64,000 bases of DNA from Paracoccaceae bacterium. Lineage in GTDB: Bacteria > Pseudomonadota > Alphaproteobacteria > Rhodobacterales > Rhodobacteraceae. Below, in pieces: positions 45,569 through 55,100 of this stretch. The notes under the pieces were generated by a model. The model was not told the DNA's origin, made no database searches, and was given only the letters and a program-made list of their open reading frames with translations. The stretch's first letter is position 1; every line of letters starts with the position of its first letter. Position numbers and translations under genes: made by a program. The DNA is taken from assembly GCA_030697175.1 (NCBI GenBank), contig JAUYQR010000014.1, forward strand, positions 38,213 through 102,212, written 5' to 3'.

Positions 45569-46380
45569 TTTGACCTCGGGTCGAGAATGTCGCGCAACAC
45601 GTCACCGACCATGTTCAGCGCAAGGACCGTCAGGGCCACGGCGAGGCCGGGGACGAGGGCTGTCCACGGCGCGATGTCAAGCTGGTCGCGCGAGGCCTGG
45701 ATCATCAGGCCCCATGAGGCAGCGGGGGGCTGGGTGCCAAGGCCGAGGAAGGAAAGCCCCGCTTCGGCAAGGATCGCAAAGGCGAGGCTGATGGTGCCTT
45801 GGACGATCACCGCAGGCAGGATGTTCGGCAGGACGTGGCGGACCATGATCATCACATCGGTGGTGCCGGAAGCGCGGGCAGCCTCGACATAGGGCATCTG
45901 GGCCACACGCAGCGCCTCGCCCCGGATGATGCGGGCAAGGAACGGGGTGAAGGCGATGCCGATGGCGATGATGGTGTTTTGCACGTTCGGGCCGAGAACG
46001 GCGCTGATCGTGAGGGCGAGGAGGAGGGCGGGGAAGGCGAGCAGCGTATCCACCAGCCGCATCAGGATGTTGTCGGTGCGCCCGCCGAAATAGCCGGAGA
46101 TCAGCCCGAGCGGCAGGCCGAGGACAATGCTCATCAGGACAGCGGAGACGGCGATTTCAAGCGAGGTGCGCGCACCGAGGATGACGCGGAACAGAAGGTC
46201 GCGGCCAAGCTGATCGGTGCCGAGGGGGTGCTTCCACGAAGGCGGCGAGCGGCGGGCGGTCATGTCCATCGCGGTCGCCGCATCAGGCGACAGGATCAGT
46301 GGCCCGAGGATCGCGATCAGGGCGATGATCGTGAGGAGCGTCAGCCCGATGATGCCCTTGGTGGTGAGGAAACGGCGCAT
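45565..46380 (-). CDS. ABC transporter permease (DppC-like)
   Basis: A 271-residue inner membrane permease of the DppBC type. It has an N-terminal helix (MRRFLTTKGIIGLTLLTIIALIAILGPLIL), five further helices and the cytoplasmic EAA loop (EALRVAQMPYVEAARASGTTD, about 151-171) that contacts the ATPase. HPLGTDQLGRDLLFRVILGA is characteristic of DppC. It overlaps the ATPase start by 4 bases and follows DppB-like by 3 bases. Confidence 0.94.
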   Translation of the reverse strand: MRRFLTTKGIIGLTLLTIIALIAILGPLILSPDAATAMDMTARRSPPSWKHPLGTDQLGRDLLFRVILGARTSLEIAVSAVLMSIVLGLPLGLISGYFGGRTDNILMRLVDTLLAFPALLLALTISAVLGPNVQNTIIAIGIAFTPFLARIIRGEALRVAQMPYVEAARASGTTDVMIMVRHVLPNILPAVIVQGTISLAFAILAEAGLSFLGLGTQPPAASWGLMIQASRDQLDIAPWTALVPGLAVALTVLALNMVGDVLRDILDPRSK

Positions 46381-46383
46381 CTG

Positions 46384-47325
46384 TCAGCCCAGCCTGATGC
46401 GCGGGTCGATCGCGACATAAAGCAGGTCAACCGCAAGGTTGGTCAGCATCACCACGGCGGCGACGACGAAGACGGTGGCCTGGATCAGCGGCAGGTCGCG
46501 GTTCAGAAGGGCCTGATAGGTCAGCCAGCCCATGCCGGTGTAGGAAAACAGGAACTCCATCACGATGATCGAACCGAAGAGGTAGCCGATCTGCAGGCCC
46601 GCGATGGTGATGACCGGGCCGATGGCATTGGCAAGGGCGTAGCGCCAGATCACGGTGCGTTCCGACAGCCCCTTGGCGCGGGCGACGCGGATGAATTCCT
46701 GGTTGAGGATGCCGGTCATGGTGGAGCGGGTCATCCGCGTCAGGTGCGCCATGAGGCCGAGGCCCAAGGCGAGCGAGGGCAGGAAGGCGTGGCGCAGGGT
46801 GCCGAGGAAATCTTCGGCCGGGTCGACGAATCCCGAGGACGGGAACCAGCCGAGCCAGCGGGCAAAGACGAGGATCATCACGATGCCCCAGAAGAAATCG
46901 GGCAGCGAGACGCCGAGGAGCGCGGTGGTGGAACTGGTGGTGTCCTGCCATTTGTCGCGGTGGACGGCGGCCCAGACGCCCAGCGGCACGGCGAGGGCGA
47001 GGGCGATGGTCATCGACATCACCACGATCACGGCAGAGGCGGCGGCCTTTTGCAACAGAAGTTCGGCGATCGGTTGCTTGAAGATCAGCGAGGTGCCCCA
47101 GTCGCCGGTCAGCATGCCGCCGATCCAGCGGCCGTATTGCACGATGAGGGGGTCATTGAGGCCAAGCGACTGGCGCAGGCCTTCCAGCGCCTCGGGGTTC
47201 GACTGGGTGCCCATGATCATCATCGCCACGTCACCGGGCAGGATGTTGGTCACGCCGAAGGTGACGATGGTGATCAGGAACAGGGTCAGGATCACCGACA
47301 GAAGCCGGTTCAGGATGTAGGTCAT
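46384..47325 (-). CDS. ABC transporter permease (DppB-like)
   Basis: A 313-residue permease with six helices and the family pattern: MTYILNRLLSVILTLFLI at the N-terminus, the EAA loop (IRVARAKGLSERTVIWRYAL) and the C-terminal LLNRDLPLIQATVFVVA. The frame to 47493 is longer but runs through the preceding hairpin; ATG 47325 gives the normal DppB start. It pairs with the next gene as the transport channel. Confidence 0.94.
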   Translation of the reverse strand: MTYILNRLLSVILTLFLITIVTFGVTNILPGDVAMMIMGTQSNPEALEGLRQSLGLNDPLIVQYGRWIGGMLTGDWGTSLIFKQPIAELLLQKAAASAVIVVMSMTIALALAVPLGVWAAVHRDKWQDTTSSTTALLGVSLPDFFWGIVMILVFARWLGWFPSSGFVDPAEDFLGTLRHAFLPSLALGLGLMAHLTRMTRSTMTGILNQEFIRVARAKGLSERTVIWRYALANAIGPVITIAGLQIGYLFGSIIVMEFLFSYTGMGWLTYQALLNRDLPLIQATVFVVAAVVMLTNLAVDLLYVAIDPRIRLG

Positions 47326-47347
47326 AAGCCGCCCCCGCAAGGCAAGG

Positions 47348-47373
47348 ACGGCGGGCCTTGAGCGGCCCGCCGT
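47348..47373 (-). terminator. Hairpin between the binding protein and permease genes
   Basis: ACGGCGGGCC (47348-47357) and GGCCCGCCGT (47364-47373) form a perfect 10-bp stem. No T tract follows in the minus direction. It probably limits readthrough or protects the upstream mRNA so that the binding protein is made in excess over the permeases. Confidence 0.65.
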
Positions 47374-47381
47374 CGTATCAC

Positions 47382-48926
47382 TCAGGCCTTGAGCCAGACC
47401 TTGTGGAAGTTGAGGTTGGAGCCGTTCGGGTGAACGACGGTATCTAGCCCCATGACCGAGGGCTGTGCGCCGATGGTGCCGTTGCGGAACCACAGAAGGA
47501 CGTCGTGCGCCTCGTCGAAGATCTGCTTCTGCACGGCCTTGTAGACATCGGCGCGGGCGGCATCATCAACCGTGATGCGGGCCTTTTCGGTCAGCTCGTC
47601 GATGATCGGATCGGAGATGCCCCGGTAGTTGAAGGCGCCCTTGGAATTCCAGACCGAGTAGTAGAGGAAGTCGCTTTCCCACAGCGTGAAGAAGTTCATC
47701 ATCGTCATCTGGTAGTCCTTGTCGACCCAGCACTGGGAAAGCCAGTCGGCCCAGGTCAGCTGTTCGATGGTCAGGTTCACGCCCGCGGCCTTGAACCATT
47801 CGACAAGGATCTGCGCGGTCTCGATGTGGTAGGGGTAGTTGGTGGTGGCCTTGAACACGATGTTCAGGCTGCCTTCGGGGTAGCCCGCCTCGGCCAGCAT
47901 GGCTTTCGCGCCTTCGATGTCCTGCGGGCGCTGGACGAGATCCGTGTTGAACGCCGCATCGGTCGGGAAGCTTGGCGAGGGCGTGGTGGCCCCCTGACCC
48001 CAGAGCGCGCCCTGCATCAGCGCCTCCTTGTCGATGATCATGTCGAAGGCGACGCGGACGCGCTTGTCCTTGAACGGCTCATAGGTGTGGTTCATGTTGA
48101 TGAAGTCGAAGTTCAAGGGGAACCACTTCTTCACCTGCAGCCCGGCGTCGGCTTCGATCTCGCCCACGCGGTCAAGCGGGATGTCGTTGATCATGTGAAG
48201 TTCGCCGGTTCTGAGGCCGGTGAGGCGGGTGGTGGGTTCGGTGATCTCGCGCGCTTCGACGGCGTCGAGGAAGGCGGGGCCGTCCCAATAATCGTCGTGG
48301 CGGGCCATCTTGACCACGGTACCGACCTCGTAGCTGACGAACTTGAAGGGGCCGGCGCCCATCGGGTTGGTGCCTTGGGTCGGGCCACTGTCCACCGGCA
48401 TGATGACGCCCGCGCCGTTTTCGGCCAGACGCGACAGGAAGGGCGCGTTGACCGCGCTCATCTTGATCACGACGGTCAGGTCATCGGGGGTCTCGATGGC
48501 GGCCACGTTGTTGAACACCTCGAAGTTCACGGCACCTGTGGCGGGGTCCTTGCAGCGCTCGAAGGAGTATTTCACGTCGGCCGAGGTCATCACCGCGCCG
48601 TTGTGGAACTTGACGTTGGGGCGCAGCTTGAAGGTGTAGGTCAGGCCGTCGGGTGCCACCTCGAAGCTTTCGGCAAGGCCGGGGATGACCTTGAGGTTGG
48701 CGTCCACCGTGACGATGGAGGAGTGGATGTTCTGCAACACGCGGCCCGACGAGGCGGTGCCGGTCTGGTGCATGTCGAGGTTCTGGGTGGTTTCCGAATG
48801 GCCCCAGATCAGCGTGCCACCCGATACCGGGGTGTCCTGGGCGAAGAGGGCGGTCGGCAGGCCGCCCATGAAGATGCCGCTGCCGAGGATGGCGGTGGAG
48901 GTGCGAAGAAAGTCTCTGCGCTTCAT
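47382..48926 (-). CDS. ABC transporter substrate-binding protein, family 5 (Tat signal)
   Basis: A 514-residue periplasmic binding protein of the DppA/OppA family (SBP_bac_5). The N-terminus MKRRDFLRTSTAIL carries a twin-arginine motif (RRDFLRT), so it is probably exported folded. Family segments are GLTYTFKLRPNVKFHNGAVMTSADVKYSFER (about 90-115), EQLTWADWLSQCW, and YDIIDELTEKARI-type C-terminal motifs. GGGAGA precedes ATG 48926. Its ligand is unknown, but the adjacent amidase and two M20 enzymes point to peptides or acylated amino acids. Confidence 0.92.
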   Translation of the reverse strand: MKRRDFLRTSTAILGSGIFMGGLPTALFAQDTPVSGGTLIWGHSETTQNLDMHQTGTASSGRVLQNIHSSIVTVDANLKVIPGLAESFEVAPDGLTYTFKLRPNVKFHNGAVMTSADVKYSFERCKDPATGAVNFEVFNNVAAIETPDDLTVVIKMSAVNAPFLSRLAENGAGVIMPVDSGPTQGTNPMGAGPFKFVSYEVGTVVKMARHDDYWDGPAFLDAVEAREITEPTTRLTGLRTGELHMINDIPLDRVGEIEADAGLQVKKWFPLNFDFINMNHTYEPFKDKRVRVAFDMIIDKEALMQGALWGQGATTPSPSFPTDAAFNTDLVQRPQDIEGAKAMLAEAGYPEGSLNIVFKATTNYPYHIETAQILVEWFKAAGVNLTIEQLTWADWLSQCWVDKDYQMTMMNFFTLWESDFLYYSVWNSKGAFNYRGISDPIIDELTEKARITVDDAARADVYKAVQKQIFDEAHDVLLWFRNGTIGAQPSVMGLDTVVHPNGSNLNFHKVWLKA

Positions 48927-49002
48927 CGGTGAAATCTCCCTTGTTGCGGGGCCGTCCCGGCCCTGGGTGTGAAACCGCATTGGCTGCGGGCAGGCTTTGG
49001 GC

Positions 49003-50655
49003 TTAGCGTGGAAATTCCGGGCGGCGGTCAGCGACGGCCAAGGCCGCCTCCAGCGCCATCCCGAGGTTCAGGATCGGTCCCTCGTCAAAGAGCCGCCCCC
49101 AGAGCGAGATGCCTTGGGGCACGGTAAAGGTGGTGCCGGCGGTATCCGCCTCGCCCGTGGTCAGGCTGCCGGAGGCGAGGGAGGCGGGGCTGCGGGTGCC
49201 AAGATCCTCGAACCCGGCGCGCAGGTGCAGGCAGGGGTGGCCGGTGTAGTTCGACGCGATCAGCATCGGCCCGGTCATGAACGGACCGATCAGCACGTCG
49301 CATTGGGTAAAGAGGCCGTCGAGCGCCTGCATCACGACATAGCGCAGACGGTCAAGCTGGACATGGTCGACGGCCGACAGGAAGCGCGCCTTGCGCATGG
49401 CATTGGGCCAGGCGGCGGCGTCTTGCCAGGTGAGGGTGTCGTCGGCATTGGTGAGGGTCAGATCTTCGAAGCTGGCGGCGGCCTCGGCGAACAGGATGTT
49501 CATCAAGGCGCCGTAGGGCAGGTCTGGCAGCGTGACCTCGACAACTTCGAGGCCAAGGCTGCGGACGGCGGCGAGGGCGGCGTGGTCGACGGCGGTGGCG
49601 CCGTCACCAAAGGCGGCGGGCAGGTAGCCGACCTTCAGATGGGCGATCGGCGCGGTGGCGTCGAACACGAAAGGCGCGGCGATGCTGGAGCGGTCGGCCA
49701 CGTCGGCACCGTTGAGGGCTGCGAGGACAATGGCGGTGTCTTCGACCGAGCGGCAGATCGGGCCGACCTTGTCGAGCGAGTTGCACAGCGCCATCGCACC
49801 GGCGCGGCTGACGCGGCCAAAGGTCGGGCGCAGGCCCGTGGTGCCGCAACGCTGGCTGGGCGAGGTGATCGAGCCGAGGGTTTCGGTGCCGATGGCAAAG
49901 GCGCAAAGCCCGGCTGCGGTGGCCGAGGCGGAGCCTGCCGAGGAGCCGGAGGAGCCTTCGTTCAGGTTCCACGGGTTGCGGGTGACGCCGCCATACCAGA
50001 TGTCGTTGTAGGCCAGCGCCCCGACAGTGGTCTTGCCAAGAAGGACCGCCCCGGCAGCGCGCAGCGTCTTGACGATGGTGGCGTCGGCGTCGGGGATGCG
50101 GTGCCGGAAGGGTTCTGCGCCCCAGCCGGTGACGATGCCCTTGGTGTCGAACAGGTCTTTCAATCCGTAGGGGATGCCGTGCAGCGGGCCAAGGGTGATG
50201 CCCGCGCGGGTGAGGGCATCGGCGGCTTCGGCTTCGGCCAGTGCCACGTCGGGTGCGACGGCGGCGAAACATTCCAGTTTCGGGCCGATGCTGGCGATGC
50301 GGTCAAGGTAGATCTGCGTCAGGCGGCGGCTGGTCAGCGCGCCGCTGCGTATCCAGGCGCCAAGGTGGGTGACGGGGGCGAAGGCGATGTCCTCGTCGCT
50401 GCCCGGAAGGGGGGCGATGACGTTGGACAGGGTCAGCGCATCGGCCCCGTGTGGCATGGCGAAACCGGGAAGTCGCGGGTCGAAGCGCATCGCCATCGGC
50501 ACGGAGTTGGCCAACGGCACGGCGCGGCGGACAACGGCCGAGGTGATCTGGCCTTCGAGGTTGTCCAGCATCTGCTGACGCTCGGCCGGGGTGTAGCTGA
50601 CGGCCATCAGCCGTTCGGCGGCTTCGATGGTGGCGAGGGTGATCATTTCGGTCAC
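49003..50655 (-). CDS. Amidase signature-family hydrolase
   Basis: A 550-residue amidase with the Ser-cisSer-Lys set: Lys in GLKDLF (about 166), GSSGSSAGSASATAAGL (about 234-250) and the nucleophile Ser in GTETLGSI (about 262). Family members cleave carboxamides, acylamides or allophanate. N-terminal residues 1-95 precede the core; the C-terminal 150 residues vary. The gene is second in the operon after the GntR gene (12 bases between them). Confidence 0.9.
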   Translation of the reverse strand: MTEMITLATIEAAERLMAVSYTPAERQQMLDNLEGQITSAVVRRAVPLANSVPMAMRFDPRLPGFAMPHGADALTLSNVIAPLPGSDEDIAFAPVTHLGAWIRSGALTSRRLTQIYLDRIASIGPKLECFAAVAPDVALAEAEAADALTRAGITLGPLHGIPYGLKDLFDTKGIVTGWGAEPFRHRIPDADATIVKTLRAAGAVLLGKTTVGALAYNDIWYGGVTRNPWNLNEGSSGSSAGSASATAAGLCAFAIGTETLGSITSPSQRCGTTGLRPTFGRVSRAGAMALCNSLDKVGPICRSVEDTAIVLAALNGADVADRSSIAAPFVFDATAPIAHLKVGYLPAAFGDGATAVDHAALAAVRSLGLEVVEVTLPDLPYGALMNILFAEAAASFEDLTLTNADDTLTWQDAAAWPNAMRKARFLSAVDHVQLDRLRYVVMQALDGLFTQCDVLIGPFMTGPMLIASNYTGHPCLHLRAGFEDLGTRSPASLASGSLTTGEADTAGTTFTVPQGISLWGRLFDEGPILNLGMALEAALAVADRRPEFPR

Positions 50656-50667
50656 GGCAACCTCGGG

Positions 50668-51372
50668 TCAGGAGTGCAGGATGCGTTTCAGGTTGTCGGC
50701 AAGCGTGGTCAGGTGGCGGCGCATCGCGGCTTCGGCGCCGTCAGGATCGCCAGCCTCGATCAGGTCGATGATGGCGTGGTGTTCGGTGTCGCTGATCCGC
50801 AGGGTTTCCAGCGAGCGGGCCTTGGAACGGATGCCACGCCAGGTTTCGTTGGAGCGGATTTCGTCGATCATCGAGAAGGCGGTGAACAGCGGCTTGTTGC
50901 AGGCGGCGCGGGCGATCAGGCGGTGCAGCGCGCCATCCCAGATTTCGATCGAGGCGTTGTCGGTGGATTCGAGCGTGCGGCGGGCGAGGTTGCGCATCCG
51001 CTCGATATCGGCCGGAAGCGCGTTGCGGGCGGCCATCGCGGCAAGGGTCGGTTCGATGCAGAGGCGGGCGTCCATCAACTCGGTGAAGTTGGTTTCGCCG
51101 GCAACTTCGGCGGCCAGCATCTGGGTCTTGTCAGGCGGCTGGCCGGCGAACGTGCCCTTGCCCTGCTTGCGCCAGATCAGGCCGTCAGCCAGCAGCGATT
51201 CCATCGCCTGACGCACCGCGCGGCGGCTGATGCCCATGGTTTCGCTGAGGTCACGTTCGGTGGGCAGGCGGCCACCGGGCGGCAGGTTGCCGTTTTCGAT
51301 GATGCCCAGCAGGCGCGCGCGAACAATGCCGGCCGCGTCGCGTTCGATGGTTGAGGCGGGCAGGTTTATCAT
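50668..51372 (-). CDS. GntR/FadR-type transcriptional regulator of the amide/peptide operon
   Basis: A 234-residue regulator with a winged helix (about 10-75: IVRARLLGIIENGNLPPGGR, LPTERDLSETMGISRRAVRQAMESLLADG) and an FCD effector domain. The longer frame to 51615 passes through the operator and is rejected. I use ATG 51372, which gives the correct HTH position. It is the first gene of an eight-gene operon (regulator, amidase, binding protein, two permeases, ATPase, two M20 enzymes), and a 21-bp palindrome just before the start suggests autoregulation. Confidence 0.9.
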   Translation of the reverse strand: MINLPASTIERDAAGIVRARLLGIIENGNLPPGGRLPTERDLSETMGISRRAVRQAMESLLADGLIWRKQGKGTFAGQPPDKTQMLAAEVAGETNFTELMDARLCIEPTLAAMAARNALPADIERMRNLARRTLESTDNASIEIWDGALHRLIARAACNKPLFTAFSMIDEIRSNETWRGIRSKARSLETLRISDTEHHAIIDLIEAGDPDGAEAAMRRHLTTLADNLKRILHS

Positions 51373-51376
51373 CGCG

Positions 51377-51397
51377 GAACCAATCTGTATTTGGTTC
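51377..51397 (-). promoter_or_regulatory. Palindromic operator of the GntR gene
   Basis: GAACCAA (51377-51383) and TTGGTTC (51391-51397) make a perfect 7-bp dyad with a 7-base A/T-rich centre (TCTGTAT). It lies 4 bases before the regulator start codon, in the leader or promoter. The size and symmetry fit a dimeric GntR protein site, so binding would repress the whole operon. Confidence 0.8.
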
Positions 51398-51630
51398 ACA
51401 CAGCTTGAGCGATCCCGCGATTCTGTCAATTGGAACTTTTGAGTTCGAAACATCCGCAGCGTGAAAATTGGCGGGCTGACGCTTGGGGCAAGCAAAGAAG
51501 GAGACTTTGCGCAGCCGTTTGCCTGGAAAATCGGCAGGCTGCAACGGTTGAGCGCGGACAGGCCAGCCCCCGGGCGCCGCGTTCTACTGTGGCAATTCGC
51601 GATTGGCCCAGGCACGCCGGGTCTGCAACG

Positions 51631-51660
51631 AAAAGGCCCCGGGAGCGATCCCGGGGCCTT
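51631..51660 (-). terminator. Intrinsic terminator of ctaD
   Basis: AAGGCCCCGGGA (51633-51644) and TCCCGGGGCCTT (51649-51660) form a 12-bp perfect stem with a GCGA loop. On the minus strand (ctaD direction) it is followed by TTTT. It also reads as a strong hairpin in the other direction. Confidence 0.85.
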
Positions 51661-51681
51661 TGTCAGACGGTGTGCTGCGCC

Positions 51682-53361
51682 TTAGTGGGCGTGGCTGCGA
51701 TCCCAGTCTTCGCGCTTCGGCAGCTGCTCGAAGGTGTGTTCGGGCGGCGGCGAGGGAAGCGTCCATTCCAGCGTGTCGGCGTATTCGTTCCAGTAGTTGT
51801 TCTGGGTGACGCGACGGCCCCAGCGCAGCGTGTAGGCAACGATCCCGATGAAGAACAGGAACGAGGCGAAGGAGATGAACGCACCGACCGAGGAGAACCA
51901 GTTCCAGTAGGCGAACGCCTCCGGGTAGTCGATGTAGCGGCGCGGCATGCCCTGACGGCCAAGGAAATGCTGCGGGAAGAAGGTCAGGTTCGAGCCGATG
52001 AACATCGTCCAGAAGTGCAGCTTGCCCGCCCATTCCGGATACTGCCGGCCCGACATCTTGCCGATCCAGAAATAGATCCCGGCGAAGATGCCGAACACGG
52101 CACCGAGCGACATCACGTAATGGAAGTGCGCCACCACATAGTAGGTGTCGTGATAGGCACGGTCGACCGCGGCCTGCGACAGCACGATCCCGGTAACGCC
52201 ACCGGCGGTGAACAGGAACAGGAAGCCGAAGGCGAACAGCATCGGGGTTTCGAACGTGACCGAGCCGCCCCACATCGTGGCAATCCACGAGAAGATCTTG
52301 ATGCCGGTCGGCACAGCGATGACCATCGTGGCCAGCATGAAGTAGGATTGCTGGGTCAGCGACATGCCAGCGGTATACATGTGGTGCGCCCAGACGACGA
52401 AGCCGAGGACACCGATCGCCACCATCGCGTAGACCATCGGCAGGTAACCGAAGATCGGCTTGCGCGAAAAGGTCGATATGACCTGAGAGATGATCCCGAA
52501 GGCCGGCAGGATGATGATGTAGACTTCCGGGTGGCCGAAGAACCACAGGATGTGCTGGTACAGGACCGGGTCACCGCCGCCCGAGGGCGTGAAGAAGGTG
52601 GTGCCGAAGTTGCGGTCGGTCAGCAGCATGGTGATCGCACCGGCCAGAACCGGCAGGGCCAGCAGGATCAGCCACGCGGTGACGAAGATCGACCAGGCGA
52701 ACAGCGGCACCTTGTGCATGGTCATGCCCGGAGCGCGCATGTTGAGGAAGGTGGTGATCATGTTGATCGCGCCAAGGATCGAGGAGGCGCCCGACAGGTG
52801 GACGGCGAAGATCGCGAGGTCCATCGCGTAGCCGCCTTCCGCCGTGGTCGAGAGCGGCGGGTACAGCACCCAGCCCACGCCCGCGCCGGTGCCAAGATCA
52901 CCGCCACCACCCGGGGCGAACAGCGACGCCACCGCAAGCGAGGTGCCGGCGATATAGAGCCAGAACGACAGGTTGTTCATCCGCGGGAACGCCATGTCCG
53001 GCGCGCCGATCTGCAGCGGCATGAAATAGTTGCCGAAACCGCCGAACAGCGCCGGGATCACGACGAAGAACATCATCAGGATGCCGTGCGCGGTGACCGT
53101 GACGTTCCAGATATGGCCGTTCGGGGTGCAGGTGGCGGCGGCGTCTGCGACAAGCCGCATGCCCTCCTGGCACATGTACTGCACGCCGGGGTGCATCAGC
53201 TCCATCCGCATGTAGACGGTGAAGATGACCGAGATCAGGCCGACAAGACCGCCGGCGAACAGGTAGAGGATGCCGATGTCCTTGTGGTTCGTCGACATGA
53301 ACCAGCGGGTAAAGAACCCTGGTCGGTGATGGTCATGGCCCTGGATGGCTGCGTCCGCCAT
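51682..53361 (-). CDS. ctaD: Cytochrome c oxidase subunit I (aa3 type)
   Basis: The catalytic haem-copper subunit of an aa3-type cytochrome oxidase, in the inner membrane, reducing O2 and pumping protons. The 559 residues start [19 protein letters not shown], with haem ligands in [10 protein letters not shown], the His-Tyr copper site in [23 protein letters not shown], and [20 protein letters not shown] 53361 follows GGAGGAC; the longer frame to 53466 has no site. The cytochrome c gene upstream encodes its likely electron donor. Confidence 0.97.
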   Translation of the reverse strand: MADAAIQGHDHHRPGFFTRWFMSTNHKDIGILYLFAGGLVGLISVIFTVYMRMELMHPGVQYMCQEGMRLVADAAATCTPNGHIWNVTVTAHGILMMFFVVIPALFGGFGNYFMPLQIGAPDMAFPRMNNLSFWLYIAGTSLAVASLFAPGGGGDLGTGAGVGWVLYPPLSTTAEGGYAMDLAIFAVHLSGASSILGAINMITTFLNMRAPGMTMHKVPLFAWSIFVTAWLILLALPVLAGAITMLLTDRNFGTTFFTPSGGGDPVLYQHILWFFGHPEVYIIILPAFGIISQVISTFSRKPIFGYLPMVYAMVAIGVLGFVVWAHHMYTAGMSLTQQSYFMLATMVIAVPTGIKIFSWIATMWGGSVTFETPMLFAFGFLFLFTAGGVTGIVLSQAAVDRAYHDTYYVVAHFHYVMSLGAVFGIFAGIYFWIGKMSGRQYPEWAGKLHFWTMFIGSNLTFFPQHFLGRQGMPRRYIDYPEAFAYWNWFSSVGAFISFASFLFFIGIVAYTLRWGRRVTQNNYWNEYADTLEWTLPSPPPEHTFEQLPKREDWDRSHAH

Positions 53362-53542
53362 TGGCGTCCTCCGGTCTTGATTGCAACTGCTGTCGGCGGC
53401 TGGTTGGCCCAGGCCGCCCGGTTCCCGTGTGGACACGTCTTTAATCCGGCCAACCGACTGTCGCAATGTCTGACTTTGCCGCAGGGCCAGATTTCCGGGC
53501 GATTACCGGGCAATCCGGGGTGTTTCGAAGGGTCGCCTGCGA

Positions 53543-53574
53543 CAAAAGGCGCGGCCCCTTGCGGAGCCGCGCCT
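53543..53574 (-). terminator. Intrinsic terminator of the cytochrome c gene
   Basis: AGGCGCGGC (53547-53555) and GCCGCGCCT (53566-53574) form a perfect 9-bp stem; on the minus strand it is followed by TTTTGTC. It ends cytochrome c transcription before the ctaD promoter region. Confidence 0.8.
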
Positions 53575-53610
53575 GAATTCATAGCGCCCTGACGGGTTGA
53601 CCAGCGACGG

Positions 53611-54024
53611 TTACTGCGAAACGGAGACCAGATAGGCCGCCACGTCCTCGCCGCCCTCGCCAAGTTTGAACGACATCTTCGACTTTGCCGCGTCATCGCC
53701 AAGCGCGGTTTTCATATACCCCGTCGGGTCGGACGTGTAGGCGGCAAACGAGGCTTCATCCCAGACCGCACCGGTCGCGCCGAGCGCCAGGATCGAATCG
53801 CCGTAGGCATAGTCGGGGTCCGAGGCCACGGCGCGACCGATGATGCCGTAAAGGTTCGGCCCGGTCTTGCCACCTTTCTGGATCGCGGTCCCGTCGGGGG
53901 CCACGACCGAGTGGCAGGCCTTGCACTTCTTGAACGTATCCTCACCCGCCGCTGCATCGCCCGCAAAGGCCGGGGCGGCAAGGGCGGCGGCCGAAACGAT
54001 GGCCAGCAGGATGGTCTTGGTCAT
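53611..54024 (-). CDS. Cytochrome c2-like class I cytochrome c
   Basis: A 137-residue periplasmic cytochrome: Sec signal peptide (MTKTILLAIVSAAALAAPAFA), mature chain starting GDAAAGE, the haem motif CKACH (34-38), KTGPNLYG and a likely axial Met in KSKMSFKL (about 117). Sequence resembles Rhodobacter cytochrome c2/Paracoccus c550. It likely shuttles electrons from the bc1 complex to the aa3 oxidase encoded next. The frame to 54126 is too long; ATG 54024 gives the signal peptide. Confidence 0.93.
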   Translation of the reverse strand: MTKTILLAIVSAAALAAPAFAGDAAAGEDTFKKCKACHSVVAPDGTAIQKGGKTGPNLYGIIGRAVASDPDYAYGDSILALGATGAVWDEASFAAYTSDPTGYMKTALGDDAAKSKMSFKLGEGGEDVAAYLVSVSQ

Positions 54025-54146
54025 TTTGTCCTCATCTGTCACGGGGCGCGAGTCGCCTTGGGATGAAGATGTGGATGGAGGGGCTTGATATGCAATAGCA
54101 ACGCCGCACGCTGCGTCAAAAAGCACGGCTTGGCGGGGCCGGAACG

Positions 54147-54803
54147 TCAGACCGGGCAGATGCCGAAGCTGCGCCGGAAGGTTGCCATCAGGGCGGCGTC
54201 GAGGTCGGCCATCGTGACCGGCAGGCCGAGGTCGACAAGACTGGTGACGCCGTGATTGCGGATGCCGCAGGGCACGATGCCGTCGAAGTGCGCAAGGTCG
54301 GGTTCGACGTTGATCGAGATGCCATGAAAGCTGATCCAGCGGCGCAGCTTGATGCCGATGGCGGCAATCTTGGCCTCGGACGGCTGCCCGTCGGGGCCGG
54401 GGCGGTCTGGCCGCTGGACCCAGACGCCGACGCGGCCGGGGCGGATCTCGCCCTTGACGTTGAATTCGGCGAGGGTGGCGATGACCCAGTTTTCCAGATC
54501 ACGCACAAAGCAGCGCACGTCGCGGCCGCGCGCACCGACATCAAGCATGGTGTAGATCACGCGCTGGCCGGGGCCGTGGTAGGTGTACTGCCCGCCGCGC
54601 CCCACCGGGTAGACGGGAAAGCGGTCGGGATCGGTCAGGTCGGCGGGTTTGGCCGAGGTGCCAGCGGTGTAGAGGGGCGGGTGTTCCAGCAGCCAGATCG
54701 CCTCGTCCGCGCGGCCTTCGGTCATGGCGGCGACGTGGCCTTCCATCGCGGCAACGGTCGGCAGGTAGGGCGAGAGGCCCGGCAGATGCACCCAGTCTGT
54801 CAA
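54147..54803 (-). CDS. lipB: Octanoyltransferase LipB
   Basis: Transfers octanoyl groups from acyl carrier protein to lipoyl domains, the first step of lipoic acid synthesis. The 218 residues from TTG 54803 fit the family size and give the usual start ([12 protein letters not shown]). Motifs: [30 protein letters not shown], the catalytic Lys/Cys pair in [17 protein letters not shown] and [15 protein letters not shown]. The only upstream ATG (54914) adds 37 poorly conserved residues; AAGGGA 10 bases before the TTG supports this start, which is still less certain than the gene. Confidence 0.9.
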   Translation of the reverse strand: MTDWVHLPGLSPYLPTVAAMEGHVAAMTEGRADEAIWLLEHPPLYTAGTSAKPADLTDPDRFPVYPVGRGGQYTYHGPGQRVIYTMLDVGARGRDVRCFVRDLENWVIATLAEFNVKGEIRPGRVGVWVQRPDRPGPDGQPSEAKIAAIGIKLRRWISFHGISINVEPDLAHFDGIVPCGIRNHGVTSLVDLGLPVTMADLDAALMATFRRSFGICPV

Positions 54804-54961
54804 AGCTGGCGGTTCCCTTGTTGCAGGTAAGGGGAGTGATGCGACAGTGCTGCGGGCGATGCAACCGTCACCCGGCACGTTGCGCGAGTTGGGCGCGCGA
54901 ATCCCTCTTTTCAATGCGGGCGACTGTCGCTAAGTAGCGCCTGTCCGACGCCGGAACCTGT

Positions 54962-55048
54962 GCGGATGTGGCGGAATTGGTAGACGCGCAGCGTTGAGGT
55001 CGCTGTTCCTTAACCGGAGTGAAAGTTCGAGTCTTTTCATCCGCACCA
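54962..55048 (+). tRNA. tRNA-Leu, anticodon GAG
   Basis: Cloverleaf with a perfect 7-bp acceptor stem GCGGATG (54962-54968) / CATCCGC (55038-55044), discriminator A and encoded CCA (55046-55048). The anticodon stem CAGCG/CGCTG flanks the loop TTGAGGT, giving GAG at 54996-54998, reading CUC and CUU. The D loop (GGTAGAC), T loop (GTTCGAGTC) and a long class II variable arm fit tRNA-Leu. A terminator follows. Confidence 0.96.
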
Positions 55049-55066
55049 GTTCCGGCGGGACATGCC

Positions 55067-55100
55067 AAGGACGCAGGGTAACACCTGCGTCCTTTGTTTT
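55067..55100 (+). terminator. Intrinsic terminator of the tRNA-Leu gene
   Basis: AAGGACGCAGG (55067-55077) and CCTGCGTCCTT (55084-55094) make an 11-bp perfect stem with loop GTAACA, followed by TTTGTTTTT. A classic rho-independent terminator. Confidence 0.9.

Larger units (their letters stand above)
51373..51681. other. Gap between the GntR gene and ctaD
   Basis: A 309-base gap holding the GntR operator, its promoter, and near 51633-51660 the ctaD terminator. From about 51398 to 51630 I see no gene; open frames there are shadows. The stretch at 51410-51450 is AT-richer than average and may be the GntR promoter. Confidence 0.55.

Noticed and set aside
45799..47361. 520-codon plus-strand frame opposite the permease genes
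   Set aside because: Very Asp/His/Gly-rich antisense product with no recognisable domain; the permeases have clear helices and EAA loops.
51430..53592. 720-codon plus-strand frame opposite ctaD
   Set aside because: Antisense shadow with highly charged low-complexity sequence; ctaD is certain.
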